From NCBI GenBank assembly GCA_037176905.1, contig JBBBWG010000992.1:6290-31525 (forward strand): a stretch of 25,236 nt of DNA, in the 5' to 3' direction. Origin of the DNA: Azolla pinnata (taxonomy: Eukaryota > Streptophyta > Polypodiopsida > Salviniales > Salviniaceae). The notes beneath the pieces are model-generated. The model saw only the letters and a list, made by a program, of their open reading frames with translations, had not been told where the DNA came from and ran no database searches. A program made the translations under genes and the position numbers. This document shows positions 1 through 10,487 of the stretch, one piece after another; within the stretch, counting starts at the first letter, position 1; every line of letters starts with the position of its first letter.

Positions 1-38
1 GAAAACACGCATGCATCCATCCATGCACCCATGCATGC

Positions 39-547
39 ATAATGTTTCGTAATTACGAAAGTGCCCTCGTCTTTATGTGTCAGAAAACAAATGCATGCAT
101 CATATCTCAATCCATCCATGCATGCATCCATCCATGTCATCCATCCACCCCTGCATGCACCCATGCATGCATAATGTTTCGTAATGACGAAAATGCCCTT
201 GTTTTGATGCGCCAGAAGACAAAATCCACCCACGCATGCATCATATCTCAATCCATCCATGCATGCATACATCCATGTCATCCATACAAACGTGCATGCA
301 TGCATGCATAATGTTTCGTAATTACGAGAATGCCCTTGTGTTTACGTGCTAGAAAACAAATCCATCCATGCATGCATCCACCCATGTCATCCATGCATGC
401 ATCCACCCATGTCATCCATGCATGCATGCACCCATCCATCCATCCGTGCATCCATGCATGCATCCATGATGTTTCGCAATTATGAAAACATGCATGCATC
501 CATCATGTACCCATGCATGCATGCATAATGTTTCGGTAATTACGAAA
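39..547. repeat. Minisatellite with palindromic core upstream of NOT3
   Basis: Five copies of a core resembling TTTCGTAATTACGAAA lie at 45-60, 177-192, 314-329, 472-487 and 531-547, separated by 132, 137, 158 and 59 bp. Between cores are alternating CATGCATG and CATCCATC tracts, plus a shared segment with the pattern CAGAAAACAAAT. The first core is a perfect 16-bp palindrome; copies 2 and 3 each differ by one base, copy 4 by two, and copy 5 has one inserted G. The last copy passes directly into the CT-rich presumed leader of NOT3. Methionine-histidine-alanine-cysteine ORFs through this region are reading-frame artefacts of the repeats. Confidence 0.9.
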
Positions 548-1483
548 ATGCCCCTGTCCCTTTCTTCTTCTCTCTCTGTCAGAAAACGAAGCGAAGAAGA
601 GCAGCAGCAGAACGACGACGAAAAGGAAGAAGAAGACGGAAACGAAGAGATCAAAGCTGCCTCGCGCTCCGTGGTCTTCTGATTTCATTCCGGGCCCCGT
701 TTCGATTCCAGGTTTGTGCGCTAACCATCTGCTCGTCCTCCTTTTTCTTTCGCTGTCAAAACCATCGTCATCGTCTCGTTTTCATCTCAGTAGTAGGGCA
801 TCTCCTCTCCCGATGTCGTGATTCATCAGGATGGAATCTCGTATGCTCCTTTAAACCCCCCCAAACGTAATTTTACTTCGCTCCCCCTTCATGGCCGGTG
901 CAAATGTTTGCCTTATATGCCTCAGGAAGTTCAAAAAAAAGGAAGAAAAACGTTCCCGTCCTCGCGGAATGCTTCTTTAATTCCCGTTGGAAACTCTTTT
1001 CCTTATCTCTGCGGAACCATTTCCCTGCTAGGAGCTGGAGCTAGAAATAGAGTCCCTACATTTTTTGCTAGTTGCACATTAGTTTCTGAAAAACGTAAAC
1101 TTGCGCGTTGAATTGAATTTCTTGCTCATATAAACCTGAAATTTACTTGCTGTTGCGGTTTTCTTCTTCAAACTTTGAGCTCGGTCATGCAAAGTACTTT
1201 CCTTATCCAGGCTGAGGTGAACTCAGCGAGAAATCATATTGTTGTTTCTCTTTAAATTACATTAATGCAATGTCAAGATCGAGTAAGAAATCTGGTTCTT
1301 TAAAGACAAAAACCGCAGCGAAAATACCACCTAGGGGTCTTAGAATTCTCTGCAAAGCTTCAGGTGTGTCTGCGGGATTCTGACTAGTGATTAACACATT
1401 TTTCAAATTTCAAAAATTCAATGCATATGAATATGCTTAGAAATCTAAATAAAGCTTTGAACAGATTGCAGAGCTGAATCAGG
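548..1483 (+). promoter_or_regulatory. Presumed NOT3 promoter/leader with leader intron
   Basis: No protein-coding exon was recognised here. A CT-rich then GAAGAAG/CAGCAG-rich stretch at about 550-650 looks like a plant 5' leader. A plausible leader intron runs from CAG|GTTTGT (after 711) to TTGCAG (ending 1471), leaving twelve leader bases before the NOT3 ATG at 1484. Several ATGs at 1422-1432 just upstream would make out-of-frame upstream ORFs, which favours their removal by splicing. The exact transcription start and splice sites are inference; cDNA would decide. Confidence 0.4.
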
Positions 1484-4400
1484 ATGGGTGCAACACGCAA
1501 ATTACAAGGGGAGATTGATAAAGTTCTGAAGAAAGTCCAGGAAGGAGTGGATGTGTTTGACAGCATTTGGAATAAGGTTTGACTATACAAGCATTTTCCT
1601 TTCCAGTGCTATTTTTGCGTCAGATTTCTTTCAAAGTAATGATGGAGTGCTTGTTGTAAATCAGGTGTATGACACAGAGAATGCAAATCAGAAGGAGAAA
1701 TTTGAGGCTGATTTAAAAAAAGAAATAAAGAAGCTGCAAAGATACAGAGATCAAATCAAGACATGGCTTCAATCTTCAGAAATCAAGGATAAAAAAGTAA
1801 AGCGCTCTTTCTAAACAACAATGTTTATTGGTTTGTTTGGACTGTATACAGTGAAGCCATCTAGATGGTTTTCCACTTGGTGAAAGTAATTGAAATTGGG
1901 GAAAACGGATACGGCTCACCATTGGCACATATTGGAACATACAAAGCCCCTCTAACAACCAGATCCATAGCTTCTGCAGTTTTTCTCCAAATAAATAGAG
2001 CCTTTATTTTTTCATCCTGAGTTTTACACATTTGTTAAGCAGATGTTTAATTTTGACAGTTTAGCTAAAATTATTGGTCTTCTGATACCTTGCTAAGCTC
2101 GTGACAGTTATTTAATTCTTCATTATACATTGTGAGAAACCTTATTGAAAATTTAAGGCTTGACTTTTTGCTCCTTTTTGCTTAGGCCTTGCTTGATGCC
2201 CGCAAACTTATTGAAAAGGAGATGGAGCGTTTCAAAGTTTGTGAGAAGGAGACAAAAACAAAGGCATTCTCTAAGGAAGGGCTTGGTCAACAACCCAAAA
2301 CTGTAAGGTTTTTGTTTGGTGTGTAAGCAGCTGCAAAACTAAGGTTTTAATTTAAAGCAGCCCGGGGTGGAGCCTGTAGCTCAGGGGATCAGAGCACAAA
2401 TTTATAGATGTTCAAATTGGACCTCAGAGTGCTGAATGCAGTTGACGAAGATTGGTCACACTATCAACCAAGATCCTCAGTAAATGATTGGAAGCTTAAA
2501 TGTTCCTAAGGCTCCATTATCTTGCATTGCTGGCTCCAGTTGTGGATGAAGAGCATGGATGCCCTTCTTTTGAGACTTGTACTGCAAGCTCATTAGATTT
2601 TTCCCATCACATTAATAATCTTAACTATTGATGAGCTAACACTCTAAATAACAGCTCAGTCTAGGTTGTGCAAATAAATTGAAAAGCATCCACCTATCTG
2701 TCAGTTTGTGGTTAGTCTAAAGTCTCTAGTTGACATTAAAGATCATTTTCAACAATTGCATATTTTACCATTCGATATTCATTCTGCATAACCTTTAAGA
2801 CAAGTAGGGGTTAAGTTTTTATTTCCATGATGCCTATATACAGATGCACAAAAATTTCACAAATATGCACAAAATTTGCCCCCCGTTCTGAAAGTTATGG
2901 CATATACAGGACTTACTTACATGTATGTATTCTAGAATTCTCATAATGTATCATCCATGTTCATGCCTAACTGTAGTTGTATTGACCATCCTTGCATGTT
3001 AATCTACACAAATATGAAGCAATGCCTTGAAAAAAAGTATGGTTGATCCATAGAATGCATTACTTGTCTCAATCTGGATAACTACAAAGTTTAAGATCTA
3101 AAGGTAAAAAAACATTATGGCATTTTTGGTTTTAGCATTTGATACAGTAGCTGTTCTGAAACATCTTTTCAGGATCCGAGGGAGAAAGCCAAAAGTGAGT
3201 CACGGGACTGGCTAAACAACATGGTATGCATTCTTGGAACTGCCACTTTAAATCCAGGGCTTATTGTTGATGTGTTGGCTTGTCTTTGACAACAGAAAAT
3301 TAATATAACTATAACCGGGATTAAAGAGACCAGAGAATATTGCACGCGATACACATAAAGACCGTAGACATATATCATGGCCATTAAGACCCAATAGAGA
3401 TTAAACCTTATTTGCATTTGCAGAGATATATGTAGTTCAGAAAAAAGAAAGGAAGAAGAAATAAATATTCAAAAAATATGTATCAAACACTCTTGAGTAG
3501 CAGAATGGTTGGAATCTATGTGCTTGACAAATTGCTGATGCTTGACTTGCTATTTCATTGCTTGGTTGGGACCTCTTGTCGGTCCTTGGTTGATGTGTAG
3601 TAAGATGGAGTTTTAGAACCTTCCCATCCGTCACAAAGAAAAGAATAAAGTGAAGAGCCAGAATACCTTATTGCTTTTTGGCTATTGAATCAAATAATTG
3701 GAAATGTTCAGATAGAATCGCGATGAAAATTCCACCTATTCAGAGGCATGATACCAGGTTAAGATCAATTCTAGAGATCCAATGGTTTGTAATGGGTACT
3801 TCAAACTCTAGTTAGCTAGAAAATTGAAGCTGAGACAGCACCACAGAAAAGGCAACATGGCATAAGAGCCAAGGAGAGTATGTTATATAATTATTACCCT
3901 CTCCCTAAATTCTCTTAAATGTGCATCACCTCTCTAAAACGTAGTGATATTTGAATATCAACTGACAACTCCTAATCAATAGTCATTATGTTAACAAACC
4001 ATAACTAGAGAGATAGCTAGCTAAGTACATGTGTGTATATTACATGGGGAAAACAAGCTTTAATGCTTGTGGCTAAACAAACATTGATTGAGATGCGACA
4101 TGTTTCTGAGCTTGTTTCTCAACACCATCCCTTAACCCCAAACGTGCATTGGATCCCAGATTGTCCATGTGGGCTGATTGTTCCATCATCCTCTGTTGTC
4201 CTATAGAACAGATAATCAATTAGTCGTGCATTGGATCCCAGGTTGTCCACATGGGCTGATTGTTCCATCATCCTCTGTTGCCCTACGTCATAGAAAATTC
4301 AATTAGTCGGAGATCAAATGCTGTTAAAAATATTTCAAGCTTGTCTTATGGAAGGCAATTTTTAGGTATATATGGTAATATAGCACCTGTAGGTGCCTTA

Positions 4401-7400
4401 TCTTAGTATGGGACATCAGAGAGATCCAGTTTCCTTCTTCTGCTTAAAACCTTTGACAACGAGTTATGCATTTATGTATATTTTAGATTTTATGGAGATA
4501 ACTGCTTAATCAGTTATCTCCTTGAATTTTAAGGAACCAAGAAATGAAGATGATGTATACAATATTTTTATACATTTGTAACTGATTTCACCTATGTAAA
4601 TATGAATCTGAATATTTTGTCCATGCTGAAAAAATTGAGTCTCACTTGATGATGTTTTATACTTCTTCTAATGAACTGAAAAGGTTCTGAGATGTCTGGA
4701 CTCTGAATTGACAACTTTATTTCATCTTTTTGTGAAGCAAAAACTATGCATATGTCTTACTACTGTATGGAGTACAAATTTCTTTAGTGTGTACAGTTTG
4801 TCTTTATATGCTATAGACATTACAGACAATATCCAATGCAGGTTAGTGAATTAGAATCTCAAATGGAAAGTTTTGAAGCTGAAATTGAGAGCTGCCAAGT
4901 GAAAAAGGGGCGGAATCGGCCTCCACGCTTGGTAAAGATATTAAAAAGACATCAACATTTGAGCATATTAGCATTCAGTATGGTTCACAAATTTTTAAGT
5001 TATTATTTGATGCATATGCCTGAACTCCCCATGCTAGTGATTGCTCTGTTCTTGCTTCTTTTATCAGCAATAAAATAATGGAATTCCAATGGAAGCTTCT
5101 CATAGTACACATAGCTATATTCTGTGTATATAAGTAGATTTTCTGCTAACAAGCAATTATTACACCAAAGGGACATTTGGAAGAGTCTATCAACCGTCAT
5201 AAGGCACATATTGTAAAACTGGAGCAAATACTCAGACTCTTGGACAATGATGGAGTAAGCCCTGATCAGGTCAATGAAATCAAGGATTTTATTGAAGACT
5301 ATGTGGAGCGCAATCAGGTAATGCATGATTAGCATTGTATACTTCTGTGTGCTCGTTAATCATCTCAGATTCAAAATGGTGTTCTTAGGATGATTTTGAA
5401 GAGTTCTCAGAAGTGGATGAACTCTATAGTTCAATACCAATTGAAAAGATTGAAGCACTAGAGATGGATGCGATAGCTACTGCCGCTGCAGCACTTATGG
5501 TAAAGGTAAACCACAATATAATTGAACTAGTGTACATTTAATCTACCTTACGTTAGAACATAATGAAACCTAATGTACTTTCTGAAGGCCCAAAGGTAAA
5601 CCACAATATTATTGAATTAGTGTACATTTAATCTACCTTATGTTAGAACGTAATGAAACCTTATGTACTTTCTGAAGGCCACATCAGGGGCCATTAGGTT
5701 ACTTTGTGTTCCTTCTGCTCTTAAACATTATGGTGATGCTCATTTCCATTTTAAGAAGCATGCTGCCTGTCTAGTACCACGTTGGCTGAAAGATCTATTG
5801 TTAGCTCTTTGAGGTTTGACAATGGTCTTTTTATAAAACTAATGCAGGTTCCAAAGGATGTTCTACCTGTGGTGCCCGAGGAGAGTACTTTACAACCCAG
5901 TGTGGAAGCTGGATCTAAAACGCCACCCCTGCAATTACAACAAGATGGTAGCTCAGTTGGTGGAACTGGAATTTCGGGGGGGACACCATTGGTCTCGACA
6001 ACGAATGGAGGAAATGGAGTTAGTGTTGGTAGCCCAACAATCTTAGCATCTGTTAGGGTTAGTAAAAGTAACAACCCATCAGTCCCATCGTCCCCTGTTG
6101 CTTTCTCAAGCACTGTAAACGAGGAAGGTGGTGGAAGCTACTTTGGACAGAATTCTGGCCTTTCAAGGGGTGTAGGCCGAGGAGGATTATCTTCAAGCGT
6201 AAATTCTGTGCCTTCTTCACCGCTTGTTGCCACAGGCATGTCGTCAAGCTCTAGTTCTGTTACTAGCAGTAGCCATGGTATACCATCTTCCATTCAGGAT
6301 TTGAGCAAGAGAAGTCCATTGGCAGGCGATGAAAGACTCACTGCTGCAGGTTTGATAGCGAATCTTGGAACTATAACCAAAGAGGGCTTCAGGTCTCTAA
6401 TGGAGATTTATTATTTGATCACAGGGTCTTCAACTGATGGGGGCATTATTGGCACTAGGTTGTTCACTTCACCTGGAGGACAGTGGAGATCCCCTTCAGC
6501 ACTTCCATTTCAACCAACGGAAACGGTAGTAAAACAGTCCTGTATCTGAGATGCGGCCAGAATTTTACCATGAGTTTGACAGTCCTAACAAAATGTTTTT
6601 GACATATTAATAGGGTCAATTTATAGCTAGAACAGAGATTGCTCCAGATCAAAAACAAAAATTTCTACAGCGTTTGCATGCAGTGTCTCAGCAACAACAG
6701 CAAAATAATCCTCTCTTAGCAAGTACTCAATCAATATCTCACCTGGGAACAAGTCAGAAGCAACAGGTTATAATATGATAGCTTAACTTCATCTATTTTC
6801 ACCGCATGCACCTTCCACCACAAGTCACAGTAAAGTTCCCCCTAAGAGAAATAATCATTCAAAACTGTAATGGAGAAATTCAAATATTAATGCATATCTA
6901 TTTAAGGCCAATTTAGGTTTTGTAATGTTCAGCTCACATGGGACTGCAAAAGACAGCATTAAGTTTTCTGAAAGGTGACACTCATTGCATTGGAAATTCA
7001 AGGTCTTCACATGCTAAGGTTTCTGTGCTTGGTGCGCTCCCATCTTGGACTTTTAGCACCAAAAATGTCTTTAAACTAGTGTCATTGGCATTACAACATG
7101 GTGATCTAGTTCAAGAGAAAATTCCAGGGTATCTTTCCTTCGAAAATTGCAGAACAAGTCAGGGGGACCACATTTTGATATTTAAATATGAGGCGTTACC
7201 AAATTATTTATTGGGTAACATTTAGAGTTACAGAGGATAAAACATGCCTTCTCTCTATTCTCGAGAGAGATACCAAGGATTTTAGTGCGCATTTTTACCC
7301 CGTTGGTATGAATGGTTTTGGTTAATTGAGGTTCAACAATTGTGTTTGTGATGATAGTTTCTGTATTATGGGTTCATTTTTCAGTTAATTCCAAACCAGC

Positions 7401-9879
7401 ACCCTTCACTTCAGACTTCACATGCTGGAGTCTTACAACAGCAACAATCAGGACTAAATCTTGGAGTGCAACCTCAAGCTACAATTTCACCCACAGCACT
7501 GGCTTCAGTGGGGCTGGAAGCACAGCAACTGCCAGCATCTCAGTCAAACCAGCAGATTTTACTTCCTTCTGGAGTAGTAAAAGAAAATGGTACGGCTGTC
7601 AATAATATCCAAATTAAGGAGTTTATATATATATATTTTGAACAAGAAAATGGTTACAACTTATCTATAGCTCGAAATGCTAAAAATCTATGTTCCTGTT
7701 TATCTGCTCTTTCCATTGATTGTTCATCTGTGTTCTTGTTTTGCAGCAGAAACGTCTTCAGATAGAATTGGCGAACTCTCTCACACAGGCCTACAACACA
7801 AGTTGTCTGATGATGTAATTATCTAGATCGTAGCCTTAAAAGCATAACTGTTCTTACGTAATAATGATAAAAACGTTTTGATTGTAGTCATTAAAGAGGC
7901 CATTATAACTGGAGATGTGTAGGTCAGTTGTTGCATTAGTTGGGAAATCTCGTAACCAATTTGTTGTCATATCCTGTGCACCAGTTAGCTCAGATCTTCA
8001 CTTGTAACAAGGTTTTAGTTGATGTGTCTGTTGGGAGATATAAGATTATGCTACCACGTTGACCATATCCAATGTATTTTTCTTTAATGCTAGGGAAAAC
8101 TACAATTGACACAAGAGTTTTACTTTGGATCACAACATTGCATATTAGAGATTTTAGCTTGGGAGACATCTTCGCTTTCATAAGTATATTAAAATTCAAG
8201 ATATTCAGCTAATCATTTTTTATGGCAACTTTGCAAGTTTATTCTGTCATCAGCAGTATTCCATGACTAAGATTGACAGGCCTTTTGCTGATAGAGCAAA
8301 ACAAATATCTTTGATAATTCCTTGAAGATGAAAAGTTTGATGAAGGAATTTCCTGCGCTTGTCTTTTTCATCACATTATTGACAGATTGTTTCCTTAGCG
8401 TGTTGTTGATTTTTTGCCTTTTTGATAATGTATAATCAACATTGGATTGTGGACTCGTCTGGGAGTGCTTTCAGTGCTAACCTGATGTTCCTGATTGGTT
8501 GTCTACAGACGAGTGGATCAAGCTCGCTTCCTGAGATGAGCCGATGGCCGAGTAGTGTTGAGCCATCAAGTCAGAGTATGCCATCGAGCCAAGTGTCTGT
8601 AACAGGGCCAGGTATCATAGGACGTAGAAGTGCAGCTGACCTTGGAGCAATTGGGGACAACTTGATAAACACTGCTGCAAATGATCAACTTTACAACTTG
8701 CAAATGCTTGATGCTGCTTTTCATAAGATTCCTTTGCCGAAGGATTCAGAACTGTTGCGAAGCTACACTCCGGTATGGAAGTATGACATGATATGTTTGC
8801 ATTATGTGATAAAGCCACACTCTACCTTTACAAACCTTGTAGTTAATCATTGCAAAACATGAGGTTTATTTATATAGTCCTTGTAAACCACTCATTGTAT
8901 CTACTAAGATTCATACAAAGGTATTCAATATTGTGATTACTTCTAATTGTTTGTCTTAAAGTGTAAATCGCTGCATCATGCCAAGTTGCAGAAGTAGATG
9001 ACAATGTGATTAATGTGTTGTTTCTGCAGAGGCATCCTGCTGTGACACCTTCAAGCTATCCTCAGACACCTGCAGAATTGATAGATAATCCAGTCTTTTG
9101 GGAACGTCTCAGCACTGACGTTTTGTTTTTTGCATTCTACTATCAGCAGGTTAAGTTTCAGATCTACAGTTAAAACCTGAATAGAAATTGTTTATGAACA
9201 TACTAATTTGAAAAGATGTAACTCATAAATGATAGAACATTCTGGATTTCACGGTCCTGTACACAAAGAAAAAGGATTTTATTGTTCGATTAAATTTAAA
9301 TCAGAGATTGTCAATATTGGTCTCCATTTACCAGAGGTAAAGAATATTTGGTCAAGTAGGGGATTTAGATTGTGCATAAACCTCAGAAATTAATCTGGGT
9401 TCATGAGACATATCTTTTAAAGAACTTAAGTTATTGTGGGACAAATCGATATAAGCTATTCAAATATCTAGTTAATCCCAGCAAGCAAGCCCATCTAATG
9501 CTTCTTAGGTTATGTCGCCTTTGATTTCAGGGTACCTATCAACAATATCTTGCAGCAAGGGAGCTCAAAAAGCAGTCTTGGAGATACCACAAGAAGTATA
9601 ACACATGGTTTCAACGGCATGAAGAACCCAAAGTTACTACTGATGAATTTGAGCAGGGAACATATGTGTATTTCGATTTCCACATTCTTCACGATGATTT
9701 TCAACAAGGATGGTATGTGATGTGTTGTGATGTGATGTGAAGCTGTAAAGCAGACAAAAGTAAAGAAGAGCGGTGAATTCACTTGTACAGATTCTGTGTT
9801 TTCCTTGTGCAGGTGCCAACGCATCAAAACAGAATTTACTTTCGAGTATAGCTACCTGGAAGACGAGCTTGTTGTATAG
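1484..9879 (+). CDS. NOT3: CCR4-NOT transcription complex subunit 3
   Basis: Scaffold subunit of the CCR4-NOT complex, which shortens mRNA poly(A) tails and represses translation and transcription. Coding exons: 1484-1576, 1665-1796, 2186-2302, 3173-3223, 4842-4931, 5171-5317, 5389-5505, 5848-6525, 6614-6766, 7385-7589, 7747-7814, 8509-8772, 9030-9149, 9531-9712, 9813-9879. Phases join without a stop to give 827 aa, close to my recollection of plant NOT3 length. The N-terminal Not3 domain (about residues 1-245) starts [19 protein letters not shown] and contains [12 protein letters not shown]. The middle (250-650) is low-complexity Ser/Gly/Gln. The C-terminal NOT2/3/5 box (about 655-827) contains [34 protein letters not shown] and ends in [10 protein letters not shown]. 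The start follows from conservation of MGA. Exon 7 could also end six bases earlier (donor at 5500). Exon 6 uses a weak acceptor (CCAAAG). Domain identification is firm; the repeat-rich middle exons are less certain. Confidence 0.95.
1797..2185 (+). other. NOT3 intron 2
   Basis: A 389-bp AT-rich intron with donor AAA|GTAAAG and acceptor CTTAG|GCC. Nothing recognisable in it beyond intron sequence. Confidence 0.8.
2303..3172 (+). other. NOT3 intron 3
   Basis: An 870-bp intron with donor GTAAGG and acceptor TTTTCAG. The only notable content is a tRNA-like D-arm at 2369-2395 (listed separately); the rest is AT-rich and without features I can support. Confidence 0.8.
2369..2395 (+). repeat. tRNA-like D-arm relic (possible SINE remnant)
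   Basis: The segment has a 5' acceptor-like GGAGCCTG, then TA, a perfect four-base D-stem GCTC/GAGC (2379-2382 with 2392-2395) and a nine-base D-loop. TAGCTCAGGGG (2377-2387) fits the pol III A box. Downstream, GTTCAAATTGG (2410-2420) only loosely resembles a B box and sits about 22 bases after the A box, too close for an intact tRNA. No matching 3' acceptor strand is seen. It is therefore a fragment, perhaps from a tRNA-derived SINE or an organellar tRNA-Arg-like insertion, not a working gene. Confidence 0.45.
3745..3875. mobile_element. Possible degraded LTR-retrotransposon ends
   Basis: AACATGGCATAAGAGCC (3854-3870) differs at two positions from the AACATGGTATCAGAGCC typical of a copia LTR end joined to an initiator-tRNA-Met primer-binding site. 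TGATACCA (3749-3756), followed by GGTTAAGATCAATTC, is the same motif in inverse orientation. No gag, protease, integrase or reverse transcriptase reading frame is present, and LTR borders cannot be paired. The call rests on two short motifs and is weak. Confidence 0.25.
4143..4307. repeat. 82-bp tandem duplication in NOT3 intron 4
   Basis: Copy 1 (4143-4224) and copy 2 (4225-4307) both start CGTGCATTGGATCCCAG and end with AATTAGT. They share the central GGGCTGATTGTTCCATCATC and differ by several substitutions plus a small indel around the CCTATAGAACAG / CCTACGTCATAG segment. Confidence 0.9.
5502..5681. repeat. 90-bp tandem duplication spanning a NOT3 5' splice site
   Basis: Copy 1 (5502-5591) and copy 2 (5592-5681) match except at five positions. 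Both start AAAGGTAAACCACAATAT, so the exon 7 donor AAG|GTAAAC at 5505/5506 is reproduced at 5595/5596. Reading through to the second donor would add codons GTA AAC CAC and so on, and meet TAA at 5539-5541. Confidence 0.95.
6767..7384 (+). other. NOT3 intron 9
   Basis: A 618-bp intron between CAG|GTTATA and TTTCAG. A 95-codon ORF at 6938-7225 resembles nothing I know and does not fit the NOT3 frame; I see no other feature. Confidence 0.75.
7815..8508 (+). other. NOT3 intron 11
   Basis: A 694-bp AT-rich intron between GAT|GTAATT and CTACAG. No element recognised. The reading frame of exon 12 is open for about 87 bases upstream of the acceptor, but that part shows no NOT3-like residues. Confidence 0.75.
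9150..9530 (+). other. NOT3 intron 13
   Basis: A 381-bp AT-rich intron between CAG|GTTAAG and TTTCAG. Nothing further seen. Confidence 0.8.
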
Positions 9880-10487
9880 TTCTGCGGCCTGCCCATTCCT
9901 TTAGTTTGCAAGTTTAGAGGAGCATTCTAGCAATGACAAAAGTGGTGGAGATTTTTCTGGTCAATGGGACGTGTCAGCTGTACAAAGACTCCAGAGTTAA
10001 TGGTGAATATGATCACCATCCTATACATAATCGTTTCTTTGTTTTTCTTTGATTTTCTCGAGTCACATCAATCCCTGCATTACAAGTTGGGTGTCAGGGG
10101 TTAGAGAGAGTAAACATCCCTTCTTTACTCACCAAATTAGACTGACTCGATTTGTCTGGAGATGATAAGGTTATTGTGCCATTGTGAACAATCTTTGCTG
10201 CTCTGTATTTTCGGTGTAATTGGTAGGAAGTTTGAAGTGGCTGATCTATGCCAGTTTAGACCCCCGTTGGACTTCTTGATCAGTTTTTAAGTCGCTCAAT
10301 GTCATTAGGCTAACCATGCAGTGCATCATTTCAGTTCAATCTATTGATGAAAGCTTGAAGATGGTCAGGAGAATTATCTTGCAAGGGCAAAAGGTACGAT
10401 TCGACCGAGGAATCTATCAACTCCAATTTCACATGTTACTGACATAGATTCTTGCTATATAGCACGGCTTCTATTTCCCAAGGATCT
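9880..10487 (+). other. NOT3 3' flank
   Basis: This must contain the NOT3 3' untranslated region, but I see no clear AATAAA signal to mark its end. No ORF or RNA gene is supported. Confidence 0.5.

Larger units (their letters stand above)
3224..4841 (+). other. NOT3 intron 4, longest intron of the gene
   Basis: A 1,618-bp intron with donor ATG|GTATGC and acceptor ATGCAG. It is far longer than its neighbours and carries inverted copia-type primer-binding-site look-alikes at 3749-3756 and 3854-3870 and an 82-bp tandem duplication at 4143-4307, suggesting that it grew by insertion of a now degraded element. Confidence 0.75.

Noticed and set aside
42..528. Several ORFs of Met-His-Ala-Cys-rich peptides on both strands
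   Set aside because: They are translations of the CATGCATG/CATCCATC satellite and exist in several frames at once; no start, splice or codon evidence for a gene.
2369..2440. Complete tRNA gene
   Set aside because: Only the D-arm and A box fit; the anticodon arm, T-arm and 3' acceptor strand cannot be folded.
6393..6424. 32-bp intron inside NOT3 exon 8 (GTCTCT...TCACAG)
   Set aside because: Far shorter than plant introns, and its removal would shift the frame away from the conserved QWR...ET|GQF join.
6938..7225. 95-codon ORF in NOT3 intron 9
   Set aside because: No recognisable domain, out of the NOT3 frame, flanked by good splice sites that remove it.
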